64,000 nt of DNA from Symbiodinium microadriaticum (Eukaryota > Sar > Dinophyceae > Suessiales > Symbiodiniaceae), in NCBI GenBank assembly GCA_001939145.1, contig LSRX01000489.1, positions 37,804-101,803 of the forward strand, written 5' to 3'. The notes beneath the pieces were generated by a model, which was not told the origin of the DNA, ran no database searches, and worked only from the letters and a program-made list of their open reading frames with translations. How positions within the stretch are numbered: position 1 is the stretch's first letter; the number at the start of each line of letters is the position of its first letter. Shown piece by piece: positions 23,582-35,299 of this stretch. The translations under genes and the position numbers were made by a program.

Positions 23582-25509
23582 GTCACTGTTAAAGGCAGAC
23601 GGCCTACTGGACTCTCATGGCAAGAAGCTGGAGGTCAAGAAGCTACCCGACAGCACAGATTCAGGGCATTTCGCCAACTTGCAACCGAATGTAGCACATC
23701 TCGATTCCATCTGCCAGCCTGAGAGGATTATGTTGGTCGACACCATGGCTCCGAGTAGCCGTATCGGTGTCAATGCTGACGAGAAGGCCCTTCGCAGTTC
23801 TCTTGGGATCAAGGTCGAGTTGGGATCCCTCAGCACCATGGCGTCTTGTCAAGAGGATGAGCCGCGCGTCAGGTTCAGCTGGAGAGCACAGACATCACCT
23901 ACCCGACTCAATGCTGTGCGCTGGTCGGCAAGGCACAGGGGTTCCGAGAGTAGAAGCTGAACAGAACATCCTACCGAAGGAGCAGCCTCTGCGGTGTGAT
24001 AGCATTGTGTTCTTATGCGTGGAGGTTGTGAGGATTTTGCCCTTCATGGGGGGCCCTAGGAACAGCAGCGTAAAGCGTGCATAATCCCAAACAGCCAGCA
24101 AAGCTTACACCCACAGATGTCCTCGCGCCATACCCCCCCACCCTTGAACCTCACGCGGCCCTTGCGCTCCACAGCACAGGTACCGACCGCCCACGAGCTG
24201 TCCCTCTTCCATCTTGCCGGTGCCATTTGGCTGCGATGGCCGGAGTCACGCCTTGACAACGGGAGCCCACGGGCCTGAAAAGCTGAAGCTTGAAAGTCGA
24301 AAGCCCGACACGCTCACCCCTAAGCCCTAAGTCTGAAGCCCTAAACCCTTAACCCTAAAGCTCAAGACCCCTACATGTTCAGGTCATGAGTGGCGCGGCA
24401 GAGAAGGACTTCGACCTTGGCCTCAGAGTGAACCTGGACGGTACCAGGCCGACAGGGTTCTTTTCACTAAGGTTTGGGGTTTCGGGGTTAGGGTTTTCCA
24501 TGCCGACCAGGATGGGAAAAAGAAACAAGTGCAGCATCACACAACAACCTGCGCAAAAGTCGCGAGGGCGGGCTACGAAAATGCACCCTCGAGAGAGGAG
24601 CACACAGAAGAGTGCCCAATCTCAACCTCAACCGCTTGTGCAAGAGAGGAGCAGGTGCCAGGCCATGCTGTGCAAACTGCGGACCAGGAACCTGCGACAA
24701 AAAGAAGCTGGAGCTAGGTCAAAGTACAAGGGGTTTAGGGTCTAGGGCAAAAGGGTTAGGGGCAGGGGGGTAATGGCGCAGAGAGATACCCCGGAGGAAA
24801 GGTCGCATTAACCTGCAGATGCCCATCATTGCCCATCAAAGTAAGGATAACCAGCACCAGCATCACACAACAACCTGTGCCTTGTGCCCCAACCTAAGCG
24901 AGTGGGACGCGGTGGTCCAAGAACCAGCCAGCCCCAAAACGGGAAGATTATGACAACAGTTTGAATACGTTGCAGGACCTCTTGCTGGAGTTTCTGGGGC
25001 TCAGGCTTTCAAGGTGTAGGGAGTGAATTTTGGGGCGTGTGGGGGGCTTTTGGGGTCCCAGGTTCAAAGGTTGACATCTTTGAGTGAGGGAATCGCTGTT
25101 GAACTCCAGCTTCTTCCCGCACCACTCTTAACCCTAAATCCAAAGCTTTAAACCAATCTCTTGCACGTACATATCTCTTCGCAGATATTGGGCCTGATGC
25201 TGTTGGATGGGATTCCGCAAGTCTAAAGTCCTTCCAGCTTTCGCGGGGTCGCCGGGTCGCAGAGCTGCGGCAGAAAACACTCGTCTCAAAGCACCCTGAA
25301 CCCTTACCTCAGCCTAAAAGCACCAAACCCTAGGCCCTAAGCCCTAGGCTTTTCTTAGCTTGAATTCAAGCTACGCTCGAGGCACCTCCTGGATGCATGC
25401 AGGGCACGGACGCAGGGAGGCCATTTGCTTCTCAAGTTCGCAGATAGCTTGAAATTGAGAAAGGGGATGGTGTAGTGAAGTGGTGGTAGCCGTAGTCGTA
25501 GTTGTAGTG

Positions 25510-25541
<32 letters not shown>

Positions 25542-25582
25542 CGTCGTCGTCGTCGTAGCTGTAGTGGTAGTGGTGGTGGTAA

Positions 25583-25616
<34 letters not shown>

Positions 25617-25641
25617 CGTAGCTGTAATGGTAGTGGTGGTG

Positions 25642-25684
<43 letters not shown>

Positions 25685-26790
25685 AGGTAGTAGTCGCAAC
25701 ACCAGACTACCCTTGTCGAAAACTTGCCAGCATGAAGAATGGTTGTGGCCCTCTCGCTCGGGAATCTTTTACTTCATCGAAGCCCAGCTTTCGCAGGTGC
25801 AGCACCCTCCAAGTTCATCTTTACCTCTTCGCTGGCGGTCTTTGGCGAGACCTTGGGGCATGGGGGCTTGAGACTGCGGGCATTGATGGACCTGATGTAG
25901 ACTGATTCGGACGATTCGGCCTCGAGTGTGCTGCACGTGTTCTGTGCCGTGCTGAGTCTTGCGTTTGTTGAGATGTTGCTATACTGTATAATTCCCTGAT
26001 GTTCTTTCTGTTCTGTTCAATGCCTGAACGTTGTGTTCTAGGCGGTGGCGTTCCGGCTCGCCCCGAACATCTTGACAACAGATGCAGTTCTGTGTCCGCA
26101 TGAATGCAGACACGTGGAAGGACACATCGAGCAGTCAACCAGCAGCAGATTAGGATGTATCTATGAAAGCTTAAGTACCGGAGCCAGAAACAGGGTGTAA
26201 GTACGTGCATGCACATGTACGTTAGATGCAACTGTGTACCATACTTCGCAAGCAGGTACATGCACTCACCAGGGGTGGGTGGGCAGGGTGGTGGTTGGGG
26301 AAGCAGCATCCAGACTTTCCCAGAAGGCCTCTACAGACAATATTTCTAGCCTTATCCCAAAGCCTTCCAAAACTCTCCACGCCTTTCGAGCAACTCACCT
26401 GTCCAGATCCAGACGCATCCCAAAACGATCCAGAACGAATTTGGCAGTGCGATTTTTTGTGGGTTTTAGCCTATCCACACTCACCACCCCCTCCCCCTCG
26501 CACGTTCCATGATGTATGCAGTCATTTATTTGTGTTTTCACGCAGGCTTATGGCCACTTGCACGCAAGCAGTTTCACAAGCACATATTGGCATGCATACA
26601 TGTGCAGACAACTTTGCGCACATCGAAACCCACGCGGAGTCGTACTCGTGCGAACATATGTATATGTACATGCATATGTACCTGCATATTATACAAATGC
26701 GCGCATGTGTGTGTGTGTGTCTGTAGAAAATTTTTCTATATCACGCTGAACGTGTGCGTATGTATGTAATCATAAATAAACAAGCAGAGG

Positions 26791-26822
<32 letters not shown>

Positions 26823-27393
26823 TGTATGTATGTACGAATGTATGTATATGTGTGTATGTGTGTGTGTGTGTGTCTATGTGTATGTGTATGTGTCTGTGCA
26901 CGTGTATGTGTCTGTGTATGTGTATGTGTATGTATATGTATATGTATTTTGTATATAGTTTGCATACAACCTACTTACACTCGCTCTCAACATCTGTATC
27001 TCTACCTGCCCATCTCATCTAAGGCTGTTGAGCTACCTACCGATTTGGATATTTATCGATGCTTTCTGTCTATCTATCTATCTATCTATCTATCTGTCTT
27101 TCCATCTATCTGTCTGCCTGTCTGTCTGTGTGTCTGTCTGTGTGTCTGCCTGTGTATCTATCTCTCTATCCATCCATCTAAATCCATCTGTCTATCCACC
27201 CATCCATCCTCTATCTAGCTAGCTTTGAATACAACCGTATCGCTACATATAGATAGATAGATAGATAGATAGATAGATGTATATGTATATATGTTGTTTG
27301 CACTTGCATCGCACATGCACACGTATCTGAATACACACATGCACCATTGCATACACATATACCTACCTACCTACCTACNCTACCTACCTAACT

Positions 27394-27425
<32 letters not shown>

Positions 27426-28475
27426 ACCGACAGATCGACAGATCGACTGCCCGCCCACCCACCGACCGACCGACCGACCTACCCACCTACCTACCTGCCT
27501 ACCTACCTACCTGCATGCATACATACAGACAGACAGACATACGTACGTTCATTACATGCATACATACATGCGACACACACGTTCCGACATACCTAGGTGC
27601 GTGCACACACACACAGATTAAACTGCAGTGGTGGCAAGCTACTTCAGGACATACGGAGAACAAGGACGTGCCATAGGCGACCGTGGTGGTTGCTGTGGGT
27701 GTGCTGATATGGTTTCCGAAGTGCAGATCGTATTTCAGGTCTGTGAACCCGTTGGCACGCTGTTGTGGCAGTCGTTCCTGATCTGTGCGAGCTGTCGTTT
27801 GCTTACTTAGCATGAAGCTGGACGTGTTCAAGCTCCATCGAACTCAAGTTGCAAGGCCATGCTTGCTATTCCGTGCATGCTGGAAGGTGACACGGACAAG
27901 ATCGTCCCAAAGAATACTTATGGCATGACCAAGGCGGTGTGCGAACTATTGGTGAACGACTATACCAGGCCCCGCTTGATGTGCCACGGTGACACGTCTG
28001 TGGTCCAGAACTGTGACACTTCTCTTGGCGTTTTTTTGCAAAATCATATTGCTGGGCTGCAGCCCTAGGTCGTGAACTCACCTACCCGCAATAGGATGCT
28101 TCTGGGACCGAAAGCGCTCTCCGGCAGGAAGGGCTTCATAGACGGTCGCACGGCAAGGCTCCCCACCGTCATCGTGCGACCTGGAGCGAAGCCCAGAAAC
28201 GAAGATGTTCTGATAACACGATCTGCATTGTACGAGTGTGAGGTCTTACCGGCTGGAGGATGTAGGAGTCCTCTGGGGACGTAGTGTAGTTGCGTACAGC
28301 GGTAGTACTGAAGTACTGCAGTAGTGTAGTAGTTTGATAGTGTGGTAGTGTGGTAATGGGGTAGTGGGGTAGTGGGGTAGTGGTGGTGGTAGTGGTAGTG
28401 GTCGTGGTCGTGGTAGTGGTAGTGGTCGTGGTAGTGAAAGTGATGCTTGTGGTTGTAGTAGTTCGTTTTCAAGAT

Positions 28476-28523
<48 letters not shown>

Positions 28524-29384
28524 GAGGGGCGCGGGCCATATTTGACGCCGCGTTTTGGTGCTAAGTGGTTGCGTTTCCTTGGTTTTTACAGTGATTTCAG
28601 TAAACTAGAGGCAGGCGTGAGGAGGGTAGGATTTTGAAGATTTCCAGAGTTTAGATAGTGTTATCATCCTCATCATCATCATCATCTATAGCCATCATAG
28701 CCATCATCATCATTACCGTCATGGTCATCGTCAGCATAATCATCATAAGAATCATCAAGAAAACTCTGAAGCTCTTTCGGTCCACTCAGGTTGGAGTCAG
28801 GAGCACTGTCCCCTGCACTGCCCTCAGTACGAAAGTACTCTAAATACCGAGTAAAACGGCTCTTGTGGAGATATTGTTCGGGGTGTCTGTGTACCAATGT
28901 CGTCATCACCCCCCCCCCCCACCCTAGCAGTAGTAGTAGTAGTAGTAGTAGTCGTNNNNNNNNNNNNNNNNNNNNNNNNNNNNNNNNNNNNNNNNNNNNN
29001 GGTCCGCCATCACGAAAGTACTGTAAATACCGAGTAAAACGGCTCTTGTGGAGATATTGTTCGGGGTGTCTGTGTACCAATGTCGTCATCATCCCCCCAC
29101 CCCCCCAGAATCAGGAAAACCCACTGAAGAAGCGTGGTGTTTGCTCACCATCATCATATAAGATGGTCCGCCATCACGAAAGTACTGTAAATACCGAGTA
29201 AAACGGCTCTTGTGGAGATATTGTTCGGGGTGTCTGTGTACCAATCACCCCCCACCCCCCCAATCCTCTGCCCAGGAAAACCAACAGAACCTACCCTCGA
29301 GACTTTGGCAAAAATCCTACTAAAACCACACGTTTAGACCCTTGAACGCAGGAAAAGCATGGCGTCAATTAGGGACCATCTCCC

Positions 29385-29421
<37 letters not shown>

Positions 29422-29449
29422 CGTAGTGGTAGTGGTAGTGGTAGTAGTG

Positions 29450-29499
<50 letters not shown>

Positions 29500-29509
29500 C
29501 GTAGTAGTC

Positions 29510-29549
<40 letters not shown>

Positions 29550-30163
29550 CAGTAGCAGCAGCAGCAGTAGCAGTAGCAGTAGCAGTAGCAGTAGCAGTAG
29601 CAGTAGGAGTAGGAGTAGTAGTAGTAGTAGTAGTAGTAGTAGGAGTGGTGGGAGTTGTAGGAGTTATAGGTGTTGTGGGAGTTCTGGGAGTAGTAGGAGT
29701 CAGGAGTAGGAGGAGTGTGAGGAGCAGTAGGAGTAGGACAAGTAGGAGGAGGAGGAGGAGGACGGGTTAGAGTTTGAGTAGGGGTAGGAGTGCCGGAGTA
29801 GTTGCAGTAGTGGGAATAGCAATAGTCCTGGGAGCACTGGCAGGAGCAGGGGGAGGAAGCAGTAGTAGACTTAGGAGCAATGACCAGCATACGAGTGAAT
29901 TGCAAATCCAGGCCGGCCCAATGCCGCAACGACCAGTTGCTTCTCAGGCTGATGGGCTGCAGCGCTAAAGCACACACGCGCGCACACGCACGCACACACA
30001 CACACACACACACAGAGTTTCCATTTGGGCTTTGTCAGTCGGTGTTCTATTTCGGCACAGCTGCGACAAGTTGCATCTGTGATGGGCAGCAGCGTCATGT
30101 TCTGCTTCCAGGAGTCGTGAGAGAGCCGCTCCATGGTGAGGATGCAGTGCTTCCTGTGGCAAG
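23582..30163 (+). CDS. Extended SDR, D-erythronate dehydrogenase-like, at least nine exons
   Basis: NAD-dependent epimerase/dehydratase-type protein. Exons: 23582-23633 (LLKADGLLDSHGKKLE); 23718 to about 23873 (ERIMLVDTMAP); 24180-24221 (SLFHLAG); 24383-24447 (VMSGAAEKDFDLGLRVNLDG); 25382-25419 (HLLDACRARTQGG); 25797 to about 25865 (FIFTSSLAVFG); 27887 (or 27856) to 27968 (NTYGMTKAVCELLVNDYT); 28128 to about 28200 (GFIDGRTARLPTVIVRPG); 30112-30163 (VVREPLHGEDAVLPVA). These follow the family order: HLAA with SGxAExDFDLGxRVNLDGTR, the catalytic Ser in TSSxAVFG, the catalytic YGxxK, then RLPTVxVRPG and REPLxG. Most introns begin GC, and exon phases match across five of them. Missing: the N-terminal GxGFLG exon, the exon between RPG and REPL (perhaps in the N gap at 28956-29000) and the C-terminus. 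The gene may be intact or decayed; no internal stop was seen in the exons read. Confidence 0.82.
25484..25690. repeat. (GTA)n/(GTG)n trinucleotide tract, intronic
   Basis: Mixed GTA, GTG and GTC array inside the intron between the 25382 and 25797 exons of the SDR gene. The poly-valine and poly-leucine ORFs here are repeat artefacts. Confidence 0.95.
26700..27540. repeat. Tetranucleotide microsatellite cluster, intronic
   Basis: GT, TATG and TATGTG arrays (26700-26960), TATC and TGTC arrays (27066-27180), GATA (about 27249-27280), then CTAC, CTGC and GACC arrays (27362-27530). A single N sits at 27379 inside CTAC. All lie within the SDR intron before the YGxxK exon. Confidence 0.95.
28280..28525. 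repeat. (GTA)n/(GTGGTA)n tract, intronic
   Basis: Imperfect GTA, GTG and GTCGTG units ending in about 15 GTA units (28479-28522). It follows directly on the RPG exon of the SDR gene. Confidence 0.95.
28826..29262. repeat. Three copies of a ~90-bp unit with N gap
   Basis: The unit (CGAAAGTACT, a CCGAGTAAAACGGCTCTTGTG core, then a C-rich tail) occurs at about 28829-28920, 29008-29105 and 29170-29262. Copies 2 and 3 share an extra GGTCCGCCATCA leader. Trinucleotide repeat and 45 N (28956-29000) separate copies 1 and 2. The C-rich tail varies in length. Confidence 0.9.
29388..29760. repeat. (GTA)n with GCA and GGA variants
   Basis: Long AGT/GTA array with internal AGC and AGG blocks. GTA/GGA-rich sequence continues to about 29880. 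ORFs of 116-209 codons here are homopolymer translations. Confidence 0.95.
29970..30014. repeat. (CA)n/(CGCA)n microsatellite
   Basis: CACGCGCGCACACGCACG passes into about nine CA units, close to the REPL exon of the SDR gene. Confidence 0.9.
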
Positions 30164-30332
30164 GAACGCAGCTTTCGGGCACATTCATGGCAAAGACATG
30201 GGCACAGGGACTCGGCCAGAGTTTCCATCCTTACTGACATCAGCTGACAAGACAGGACGCTGCCCCACTCTGTGACCAGCACGCGAGCATTGATCTCCAA
30301 CCTTGTGGCTTGGGCTTGGACTTGCTGCAGCC

Positions 30333-30655
30333 GGTATGTATGTACGTATATATGTATCTATGCATCTATGTATGTATGTATGTATGTATGTATGTATGTA
30401 TGTATGTATGTTTGCATGCATGCATGCATGCATGCATACATGCATGTGTGTATGCATGCATATGTATGCATGTATGTACTTATGCATGCATGCATGCATG
30501 CATGCATGCATGCGTGCATGTATGTGTGTATGCATGTATGTACTTATGCATGCATGCATGCATGCATGCATGCATGCATGCATGCATGCATGCATGTACG
30601 CAGGTATGTATGTAAAAGCGTGTGTGTGTATATATATATATATATATATTATATG
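30333..30655. repeat. TATG and TGCA tetranucleotide arrays
   Basis: TATG units (30358-30410) followed by three blocks of TGCA/CATG units (30413-30598), then a short TA run. TGCA and CATG are self-complementary, so long blocks can extrude hairpins. Confidence 0.95.
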
Positions 30656-30704
30656 AATATGATATACTGATACAGCACACTTTATCTACACTATACTGAT
30701 GGAT

Positions 30705-30731
30705 AGATGTGTGGATGGATGGATGGATGGC

Positions 30732-30766
<35 letters not shown>

Positions 30767-30840
30767 ATGGACGCAAGGAAGGATGGATGGATGTATGGAT
30801 GCGGATGGATGGAAGGATGCGATGGATGAATGGATGTCTG
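30705..30840. repeat. (GGAT)n microsatellite
   Basis: Imperfect GGAT array of about 30 units with GGAC, GGAA and GCGGAT variants. Confidence 0.95.
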
Positions 30841-31134
30841 AGACACGCGTTCTCTCTCTCTCTCTACTATGCTATGTGCATGTATGTCGTCGTGTATGTG
30901 CATATGTATGCACACATGTACGTGCATACGTGCGAATGTCTGTACTTCGGTATGTGTGTAGCTAGGCCGCTAGGCATGTAGCCCCAGGCATGTAGCTAAT
31001 CATGCACACCCATGCACACCGATGCATGAATGCAAAGTATGGGCAGAAAAACACCGGTGTCAACTTCACATTTTTTGCATGAAGACATGAGCGTATGTGC
31101 ACGTACATGCATATGCCCTCAGACACAGACACAC

Positions 31135-31345
31135 ACATACATGTATGTATTGTATGTATGTATGTATGTATGTATGTGTGTGTGCATATATATATATATA
31201 GAGACCCCTATGTATGTAGTTTTATGCAAGCATCGACTTAGATATAGACATGGCAATACAGATCGGCCGAATCGACATACATACATACATACATACATAC
31301 ATACATACATACATACATGCATACATGCATACATATATACATACA
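31135..31345. repeat. TATG array and inverted CATA array
   Basis: TATG units at about 31141-31176 and their reverse-complement-type CATA units at about 31278-31318, roughly 100 bp apart. The two can pair. Confidence 0.9.
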
Positions 31346-31705
31346 TATGCTTGTGCATACCGTTATGTATTTTCCCACATACACATGCACATACACGCAC
31401 GTACAGACAAACATGCATCCGTCCTTCACGAACAGAGCCGATACCGAGACTGCTTGCTCATCCGAAAATCGTGTTGCTGGTGTTACTGTTTGAATGTAAC
31501 CAGGGCCAGGTTCACCATAATCCTGAACTTTTGAACTTTCAAGTGCCCAAAACCCTTACGTAAATCGAAGGTGATTCTTCATGATGCTGATTGGCCTCAG
31601 ACATTGACAGACCGCTCAGCAAATCTGCCTTCCAGGTGCCCCGCCCGTGTTTCTGCCAAAACTTTAGGCCCCAAAGGCCTTTAGGGCTCGAGGTTTCAGC
31701 TTCAG

Positions 31706-32039
31706 GTTCGCAGCTTCGTGGCATGGCGTGGCTGTGGCTGTAGCACTTGTTCTGAAGCAGCTGCGGTGCAACATTTTTGCCCCAGTTTTGATTACGAGCA
31801 ACTGGAATGCGGAGGCCATGCACGCTGCAGCAGCTGATTGATGCGCTCTACGAAGCTCCGCTGAGAAAGCTGTAATGCAGCACACGTGTAATTGGTGGCC
31901 CACATACTCGTGCCTTGAACTTGAGCATGCGCTTGAGGGGTTGCTTTTGGAGATATCTTTCGATAGCAGCCCTACTGCATGTGCAAGCTGGGAAGGAGCC
32001 AAGCTTTCAGAGCTTCTTTCCGAAACAGAAGCTTCGTAG
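31706..32039 (+). CDS. Two exons of an unrecognised gene
   Basis: 31706 to about 31838 follows TTCAG/G and reads WHGVAVAVALVLKQLRCNIF then APVLITSNWNAEAMHAAAA. 31875-32039 starts with ATG and reads CNWWPTYSCLELEHALEGLL, continuing to LSELLSETEAS and TAG. Both have strong coding composition, with hydrophobic strands alternating with Ala-rich helices. The joining splice sites are not resolved. No family recognised. Confidence 0.45.
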
Positions 32040-32335
32040 AGTCGCAGAGTCCCGTTGAACAAGGAGGTTGTGCCCGAGGACGAGCATACCAAGCTGGGTA
32101 AGATCGTCGACAAGGACAGGGGATGCTCCGGAAGCTTTTGCCATGCCACACCGTCTTCGTCTTGCCCACCCCATGGAAAGAAATCCCGCCTTGCTGCGAT
32201 TCAGCAGCGACAATCCTCCTCGACCACAGGTCCTACTCGCAAATACCGTACTCAAACAATATTCATATATCATACTATAAAAAGTATACGTTATAGTATA
32301 TACATGTATATAATAACCCATGGACAGAAAGCAAG

Positions 32336-32668
32336 GCGCAAAACCGTTCCTCCTGGCCTGGCAGGAGGACGCTTTCCTCAGCCGCGTGGTGGGCAGCATG
32401 GGCTCCAACCTCTCTTACGAGCGTGCGCGGGAGCGAAGGGTCAGTTCAGGGTTTAGGGTTTAGGGATTTCCCTGAGTGGTGTTGGTTTTTCGGCATTTAT
32501 CCGATGAGATTCCGATGACGTTTCGGCATTGGCACCAGTCAGCCCACAACCCCGGCACATGTCGAAGAATTCGTCATCAGAGCGGAGCTGTGGATTCTGG
32601 CTATGCCTTGGGGCTTTCGTTTATGAGGATGTGCGTGAAAGCAACAGAAAGTAAAAAGGGAGTCGACT
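32336..32668 (+). CDS. Candidate exons, unrecognised
   Basis: 32336 to about 32437 follows CAAG/G and reads KPFLLAWQEDAFLSRVVGSM then GSNLSYERARERR, before a TTTAGGG-containing stretch. 32476-32668 is open from ATG to TGA and reads FRHLSDEIPMTFRHWHQSA. The first is convincing, the second less so. Confidence 0.35.
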
Positions 32669-32699
32669 GAGAGCCGAGCAGAATTTGGCTCTTGAGAGC

Positions 32700-33280
32700 A
32701 GGAGCTACGAATGCTTGCGGTGCCGGACTTGAAAATCGCGCCTTGGATTGGAAAGCCTTGTCAGGTTTCTGTCATTGGTCGGGTTACATACGCTGCTGAC
32801 TGCCATTTCTGCTATTGTGTACTTCCGAAACCGGGGCGCATGACTGCCGGAGACTTGTGTTTGGCGAAGCCAGGTGATTGAGGAGTTTCTGGAGGACTTC
32901 GGTGAACAGTCCGTCGTTTCACGCAAGAGAAGGAAGATTGCATGAGGAAGCGGAGCAAAAAGGTCATGTCCACATCCGTCTCTTCAGGAAAATAGGGTTC
33001 AAGCTATGGTTGGGTGCCGCAGTCAAGACGAAGTATTGTCTGGGTGCGTTGCCTCAAGGTGGGGTCTTTGCTGTCAATTCGAAGGTTGGTGTAATTTCGT
33101 CCGAGTTTCACGAAAGAGGCTTCTGGGCTTGGAAGCTCGTCGTTCTTGTTTCAGGCTTGCATGGTAGATATTATCAACATCTGACCTCGGCCACATTCTC
33201 ATAGAAGAAAAGCAGTTCGAAAGCATCAAGAGTAAAGGAATCCCCATCTTCTGGCTTCCTGTCATCCATCCCTTTGAGGC
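32700..33280. other. Open + strand stretches, no call
   Basis: About 32715-32880 reads IGKPCQVSVIGRVTYAADCH to a TGA, and 32878-33204 is open from ATG. Neither has a recognised motif. Confidence 0.25.
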
Positions 33281-33420
33281 CAAGTTCTTGCTCCCTAAAC
33301 CCCAAACCCTAAGCCCTACCGCAGGTACTGGAACAATCGCCCCTTTGGGCTACCACGCTGCCTCGTGCGGCGCCGCGGGAGTTTCATGCCTTGGCCCTAG
33401 GGTCTGCAGAGTCTTTTGGA

Positions 33421-34120
33421 TATATGATATGATGTTATATTCTACTATCTTGTATTATCTTCTGTTATCTGATATTATCTTATACCGTCTCATACCATCA
33501 TATGTTAATTTCGTATCATCTTGTATTATCTTATATGGTCCTAGATGACCTTATGGTTTTTCTCTTGTATGACCTCGTATTATCTTATATTACCTTACAT
33601 GATCTTCTATGGTGTTATCTTATATGATCTTATGCTGGCTTATATTTCCGTATCTAGTCTTATCTGATCGTTTATGATCTTGTATTATGTATTATATTAC
33701 ATTGCATTGTATTCTATTTGATTCTGTTCTGTTATAGTCTTCTGCTTTCTCTATTATGCTATATTTTATCATATTCTATTCTATCCTGTTATATTCTATC
33801 ATTTCATAATGTACTATGCTGTATAATATTAAATACGATTCTGTTGTATTACATTATATATTGAATTTTATTGTGTTATGTTACATGATATTTTACTATA
33901 GTATAACATACTATCAGGCTATCTTCTATAGTACTATTTTTAGAAATTTAGAATATATTTCTGTATATACCACCTTTTGTTGTAGTGTGTTATGTTATAT
34001 CATAGTATAACATGTGATAATATGTTATGTTATGCTATGCCATGCTATGTTATGTTATGCTATGTTATGTTATGTTGTATTATATGGTTTTGTATTATCT
34101 TATCTTCTCTTGTCTATATT
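33421..34120. repeat. TTAT/CTTAT-rich low-complexity tract
   Basis: About 700 bp of degenerate words such as CTTATATGATCTTAT, TGTTATGTTATGC and TATTCTAT. It resembles the ACTAT kilobase at 18637 in style but uses different words. No gene. Confidence 0.85.
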
Positions 34121-34292
34121 ACTAGCTTACCCTAACCCTAAACCCGAATCTTGCTATAAGATTGAACGAGAGAAGGAACCCGACTCGAGTCAAGAAAGGC
34201 TTCTGAAACAGCAGAGCCCTATCTTTAGACAACAGACAGGTTTGTTCAGGGTGTAAGAGTCTAATGGGGACCCTCCTGTAGTCTGACTCCGG

Positions 34293-34610
34293 ATGCTGTG
34301 TTTTCCGACCCTGGCCTCCTTATGTTCGTCTTCTGGGTCTGTCACATTCGACTCCATTTCCGGACTCGGCACAGAACCTTTGGGGGTATCCCAAGTGTTT
34401 GGTGACGGCTTTCAGCAGGCTACAAAATGCGAGCCACGTAAAATCTGTGTCGGCTCTGACAATGTGAATGTTCCGGATTGGCATGAGGCTGTCAGGTCAC
34501 GTCTGTTCCCCCAGGTCGACGTTTGGCCAAGCGAAGGCGACTTGGAGCCGTCAGGGCTCTCAGCATTCTGGGGTTCTGCAAGGACATTGCCTGAAACTCA
34601 GCGGCCTTAA
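34293..34610 (+). CDS. Candidate ORF or exon, unrecognised
   Basis: 105 codons from ATG to TAA with balanced composition (SSGSVTFDSISGLG, DNVNVPDWHEAVRSRLFPQV). It is followed by CCCTAAA-like repeats. No family recognised. Confidence 0.3.
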   Translation: MLCFPTLASLCSSSGSVTFDSISGLGTEPLGVSQVFGDGFQQATKCEPRKICVGSDNVNVPDWHEAVRSRLFPQVDVWPSEGDLEPSGLSAFWGSARTLPETQRP

Positions 34611-35139
34611 GGTTGGCTTTCAAAACCCTGAGCCCTAAACCCCTCGACCCTTCTAAGGTACGCCATCACTGTGGGGTCGTACGAGTACCAGCTGACTGGA
34701 CCTCGAAGTCAGGCCGCTCCGATGTGAGATCGGACTATACGTGCTATACTGTACCATACTGTGCCCTGCGACAACAAAGATATCTTTCATAACATCATAC
34801 CATATCACACACATGTCATATGAGCATCGTCTTAACTTCAACTTAGTATTAATTTCGTCGTGCTATCATGTGAGTGTCGTCTGTACGTGTGGGGGGGGGA
34901 AGCTCTGAGAAAGCCAAGCCGCTCTCAGCCTCTCCGGGGCTTCGAAGGTCTTTGCTGTGAATGGCACTGCCGGTTCGGTTTCCGACTCAGCCTCGGTCTT
35001 CAGGCTTTTAGGGAGTTGGGGGGGTGAGGGAATTAAGGGTTTTTGGGGTTTAGGGGGTTTAGGGTTTGAGGGGTTGTAGGGTTTGGGGGGATTAGGGTTT
35101 AGGGTTTGAGTTTGGTTCCATGGTCTCGTACGGTCTCGT

Positions 35140-35299
35140 ACGGTCTCGCCGCCGCCTTTCTAGGCCCATTTTGGGTGAGCGTTCACGTGACAAAACCTTT
35201 CGAGGTTCTGAGTCACGTGAGGGGCCTTCGCATCCGTGTGGAGAGCAACTGGGGCGAGGCGCCGCGCCGCAACAAGTGCATGGGATCCAGAGAAATCCG
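35140..35299 (+). CDS. Candidate exon with discoidin-like SNWG motif
   Basis: Open stretch that includes HVTKPFEVLSHVRGLRIRVE, SNWGEAPRRN, then CMGSREIRLP. The pattern of a hydrophobic strand, V-x-SNWG and a later EIRL strand resembles a beta-sandwich of the F5/8-C, SUN or KATNIP type. That is a weak resemblance only. Preceded by a TTTAGGG tract (35030-35110). Confidence 0.3.

Noticed and set aside
29384-30013. 209-codon antisense Tyr-rich ORF
   Set aside because: Repeat translation of the GTA tract.
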